Shown here piece by piece: positions 29,149 through 31,025 of a stretch of 31,025 bases of DNA. Under the pieces are notes generated by a model, which ran no database searches, had not been told where the DNA came from, and saw nothing but the letters and a program-made list of their open reading frames with translations. The first letter of the stretch is position 1, and the number at the start of each line of letters is the position of its first letter. Both the position numbers and the translations under genes were made by a program. The stretch is from a virus: positions 1 to 31,025 of the IMG/VR virus record IMGVR_UViG_3300020183_000320. One strand, given 5' to 3'.

Positions 29149-29454
29149 GTGGCGGATCGCATCCCGAATCATCGACCTGCGAGGCCCGTGTCACGACCAT
29201 CACGGAGTCGCGACACACGCGCCTCGGCACACGAGCGCGGATACGATCGCACCTGGCGACGCTGGCGCCTCATGATCCTGCGAGAGGAGCCTGTCTGTCG
29301 CATGTGCGGCGGATCCGCGGATCAGGTCGACCACATCGTGCCACTACGCGCCGGTGGCGCGAACGATCGAGCTAACCTCCAGCCACTGTGCGCGTCGTGT
29401 CACTCGATGAAAACGGCGCAGGATCGGTTGCGTTACAGGCTCGGCCCGGAATAG
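29149..29454 (+). CDS. HNH endonuclease, packaging-associated type
   Basis: 101 residues from GTG 29149, with GAGGAC upstream. Residues 1-45 are Arg-rich with the conserved HERGYDRTWRRWR. The HNH core has CRMCG, ADQVDHIVPLRAGG, ANLQPLCASCHSMK. This is the small HNH typically found beside terminases of HK97-like phages, where it works with TerL in cutting. It lies in the rightward block that would join the terminase operon if the genome is circular. Confidence 0.85.
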   Translation: MADRIPNHRPARPVSRPSRSRDTRASAHERGYDRTWRRWRLMILREEPVCRMCGGSADQVDHIVPLRAGGANDRANLQPLCASCHSMKTAQDRLRYRLGPE

Positions 29455-29463
29455 GATCATTGC

Positions 29464-29667
29464 ATGAAAATCCGCATCCTCCAGCACATGGTCGGGACGA
29501 TCGTCAGCTACCAGTGCAACGACATCGTCGACATGCCTGATCACGACGCACGCCTCGCGATCGCGGCCGGCGTCGCGGTGCCGGTCGATGACACGCCCGC
29601 GCCACCGATACCAGAGCCCGAGATCCCTGAACGCTCGCGATCCCGCAGCAGACGGGAGACGAGATGA
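29464..29667 (+). CDS. Small phage protein upstream of connectors
   Basis: 67 residues. A strand-rich start MKIRILQHMVGTIVSYQCND is followed by MPDHDARLAIAAGVAVPVDD and a Pro/Glu and Arg-Ser-rich tail. This shape (a short strand pair, an Asp/Ala helix, then a charged tail) is common just before gp6-like genes in HK97-type phages and may be a capsid or head-fibre accessory. The stop overlaps the next ATG. Confidence 0.65.
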   Translation: MKIRILQHMVGTIVSYQCNDIVDMPDHDARLAIAAGVAVPVDDTPAPPIPEPEIPERSRSRSRRETR

Positions 29668-30281
29668 ATCTCGTCACGCTCGTCGAACCCGCTGTCGAGC
29701 CGGTCACGCTGGCCGAGGCGAAAGCGCACTTGCGCGTCGACAGCTCGGACGAGGATAGCACGATCTCGATGCTGATCACCGCGGCTCGCATCCATGTCGA
29801 GCGATACACGAGACGCAGCCTAATCTACACCGGGCATCGACTCCTGCTCGACTTCTGGCCACACGACATTGAGCTACCGAGATCGCCCGCAATCGTCGCG
29901 GCCAGCAACACGGTTGCGGGGATCGCATACGCGACACCGCGCATCAGGTACTATGACGAGAACGGAGTCCAGCAGACGCTCACCTACGCGGCCGACGACT
30001 TCGACACTCTGGTTAACGACAACCCGCCGCGCCTCGTGTTGTATCCTGATACGACCTGGCCATCGCTCCAGACCGCGCTGCGAGGAGGGATCGAGATCGA
30101 CTGGATCGCGGGGTACGGTGCCGCGGCCGCATCCGTGCCGGCCCCGCTCAAGCTGATCATCAGAATGCTGGTGGCGCACTGGTACGAGCAGCGTGAGGCG
30201 GTCGCTCCTGGCACGATGTCTACCGTGCCCATGGCGGTCGAGTCGATCCTGATGGCATATCAGGACGGGAGTCTCGGCTGA
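29664..30281 (+). CDS. Head-tail connector, HK97 gp6-like
   Basis: 205 residues. The gp6-like opening PVTLAEAKAHLRVDSSDEDS is followed by helical ITAARIHVERYTRRSLI, a strand-rich middle with FWPHDIELPRSPA, then GIEIDWIAGYGAAAASVPAP and a C-terminal helix LIIRMLVAHWYEQREAVAPG. It forms the ring between portal and tail. Finding it here, away from the capsid gene, supports circular permutation. ATG overlaps the previous stop by 4 nt. Confidence 0.88.
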   Translation: MNLVTLVEPAVEPVTLAEAKAHLRVDSSDEDSTISMLITAARIHVERYTRRSLIYTGHRLLLDFWPHDIELPRSPAIVAASNTVAGIAYATPRIRYYDENGVQQTLTYAADDFDTLVNDNPPRLVLYPDTTWPSLQTALRGGIEIDWIAGYGAAAASVPAPLKLIIRMLVAHWYEQREAVAPGTMSTVPMAVESILMAYQDGSLG

Positions 30282-30658
30282 TGGCACGGCGCACGCTGAT
30301 CGGCGAGCTGCGCCACCGCATCGAGATCCAGTCCTCGAGCGAGGCGGCCGACTCGTTCGGCCAGGATGTGCGCGCCTGGTCGACATACGCGACCGTGTGG
30401 GCCAGCGTCGAGATGAGCTCAGGTTCGGAGATCCAAGTCGGATCGTCGCAGCAGGCGCTGTCACCGTATCGTGTCATCATCCGGTATCGCGGTGATGTGC
30501 GCCCGTCGCATAGGATCATCTACGGCTCGCGCATCCTCGAGGTCGTGAGCGTGATGGATCTGACCGGATACCGGACACACGAGACGATCTCCTGCATCGA
30601 GTCGACGCCAGGCATGGTCACGACGACCACGACAAGTACGACTACGACGGGAGCGTAG
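30281..30658 (+). CDS. Head closure protein (gp7/SPP1 gp16-like) with a Thr tail
   Basis: 125 residues. The beta-barrel pattern of head-tail joining proteins is clear: IGELRHRIEIQSSSEAADSF, ATVWASVEMSSGSEI, YRVIIRYRGDVRPSHRIIYG and ILEVVSVMDLTGYR. After the fold come residues 111-125, VTTTTTSTTTTGA, a short Thr/Ser tail not found in usual members. It echoes the Thr stalks at 10761-12652 and may be glycosylated by the same enzymes. It overlaps the gp6-like stop by one base. Confidence 0.85.
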   Translation: MARRTLIGELRHRIEIQSSSEAADSFGQDVRAWSTYATVWASVEMSSGSEIQVGSSQQALSPYRVIIRYRGDVRPSHRIIYGSRILEVVSVMDLTGYRTHETISCIESTPGMVTTTTTSTTTTGA

Positions 30659-30670
30659 TAGGAGGTGATC

Positions 30671-30970
30671 ATGTTTCCGTCGCAATCTTTGCTCGTGTTG
30701 CTTGATTTCGCGCGCGGGCGCAAGTCGTGGGGCATCGAAGTGTTTGATGCGGCCATCGATGTCCTCGGGTATTTCGGCCGCGCTTGGCTCGGTCAGCAGC
30801 AACAGATCATCGCCGGCGGCGAGGAGCCCAACGATCAGGAGGTCGTGATCGCCCTCGAGACGCTCGCTGCAAGCGAGGGATCCGATGGACATCCGGTTGC
30901 GTCGGTGCCACCGATGGTCGTCTCGATCCTGCTTAGCTGGGTGCTCAAGCAAATTGTTAAGAACATCTGA
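30671..30970 (+). CDS. Hypothetical protein at the end of the connector block
   Basis: 99 residues from ATG 30671, which follows AGGAGGTGATC, a near-perfect ribosome binding site. Two amphipathic helical parts (SLLVLLDFARGRKSWGIEVF and PMVVSILLSWVLKQIVKNI) flank a polar middle with GGEEPNDQEV. No family recognised; a small virion or lysis-linked role is possible. It is the last gene before the right end. Confidence 0.65.
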   Translation: MFPSQSLLVLLDFARGRKSWGIEVFDAAIDVLGYFGRAWLGQQQQIIAGGEEPNDQEVVIALETLAASEGSDGHPVASVPPMVVSILLSWVLKQIVKNI

Positions 30971-31025
30971 TAGCAGCGTCTATACCTAGGGGGGGGGTGC
31001 AAAAAGTTACGGGGCAGCGGGAGAC
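30971..31025. other. Right end: G9 run and half of a possible packaging site
   Basis: 55 nt without a gene. A run of nine G (30989-30997) is followed by GTGCAAAAA at 30997-31005, which is an inverted match (8 of 9) to TTTTTGTAC at 11-19. The G run is a likely sequencing or assembly weak point. Confidence 0.4.

Noticed and set aside
28925-29230. A minus-strand frame across the palindrome region
   Set aside because: Crosses the T8 run and the palindrome, has no start context, and the protein is low in recognisable structure.
29060-29275. A 71-codon frame overlapping the HNH gene start
   Set aside because: No good ribosome binding site, atypical composition, and 127 nt overlap with the well-supported HNH gene.
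30989-30997. G9 run as a biological signal
   Set aside because: Could be a sequencing artefact; nothing else marks it except its place near the possible packaging site.

Overview
The window looks like the whole, or nearly whole, genome of a tailed double-stranded DNA phage with an HK97-type head and probably a siphovirus-type tail. The order is packaging, portal, prohead protease, major capsid, head-tail joining, tail tube, frameshifted tail chaperone and tape measure on the + strand. A leftward replication and regulation block follows, and then a short rightward block (RusA, HNH, gp6-like and gp7-like connectors). In HK97-like phages those connectors belong with the head genes. Joining 31025 to 1 would put them just upstream of the terminase, so the window is probably a circular or circularly permuted genome. 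I see no integrase and no recognisable CI-type repressor. Several proteins resemble families I associate with Planctomycetota and their phages: a GYF_2-type domain, a small secreted Cys-Cys-Tyr-Tyr protein, a papain-like peptidase and a beta-rich lipoprotein. A planctomycete host is an inference, not a demonstration.

Layout. 57-9808: packaging, head and tail core in a tightly overlapping + operon. 9819-16340: tail or surface accessory genes. These include two Thr-tract proteins, one with four copies of a Cys/Trp-rich domain, two GT-A glycosyltransferases (one with a GalNAc-transferase-like DxH motif), a holin-like membrane protein, a lipoprotein candidate and a papain-type peptidase. 16338-17468: an AT-rich cassette with an antisense PAPS-reductase-like gene, bounded by a 43-bp direct repeat that duplicates the 5' end of an HNH gene. 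17716-18753: a short leftward operon behind a promoter whose spacer is a perfect 22-bp palindrome. 18851-18882: terminator of the long leftward operon. 18914-28196: that operon, with a primase-polymerase/RecA-like helicase, an SSB-like/GYF fusion, a small HNH nuclease plus SF2 helicase, a ParB-like protein, a DNA methyltransferase cassette with 20-bp flanking repeats, a CsrA-like regulator, HTH proteins and small hypotheticals. 28244-30970: rightward HTH, RusA resolvase, a structured non-coding region, HNH nuclease and connectors.

The most unusual signals are these. (1) A mucin-like system: Thr-tract structural proteins next to two glycosyltransferase genes, with a matching Thr tail on the head-closure protein. 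(2) Near-complete absence of the tetranucleotide ACGT: I found one copy, inside the recently inserted methyltransferase gene. (3) Two gene cassettes flanked by direct repeats that copy the edge of a neighbouring gene. (4) A 14-bp inverted repeat able to hide a ribosome binding site, and a run of stem-loops upstream of the HNH/helicase pair. All calls come from reading the sequence and from family knowledge; no database search was run.
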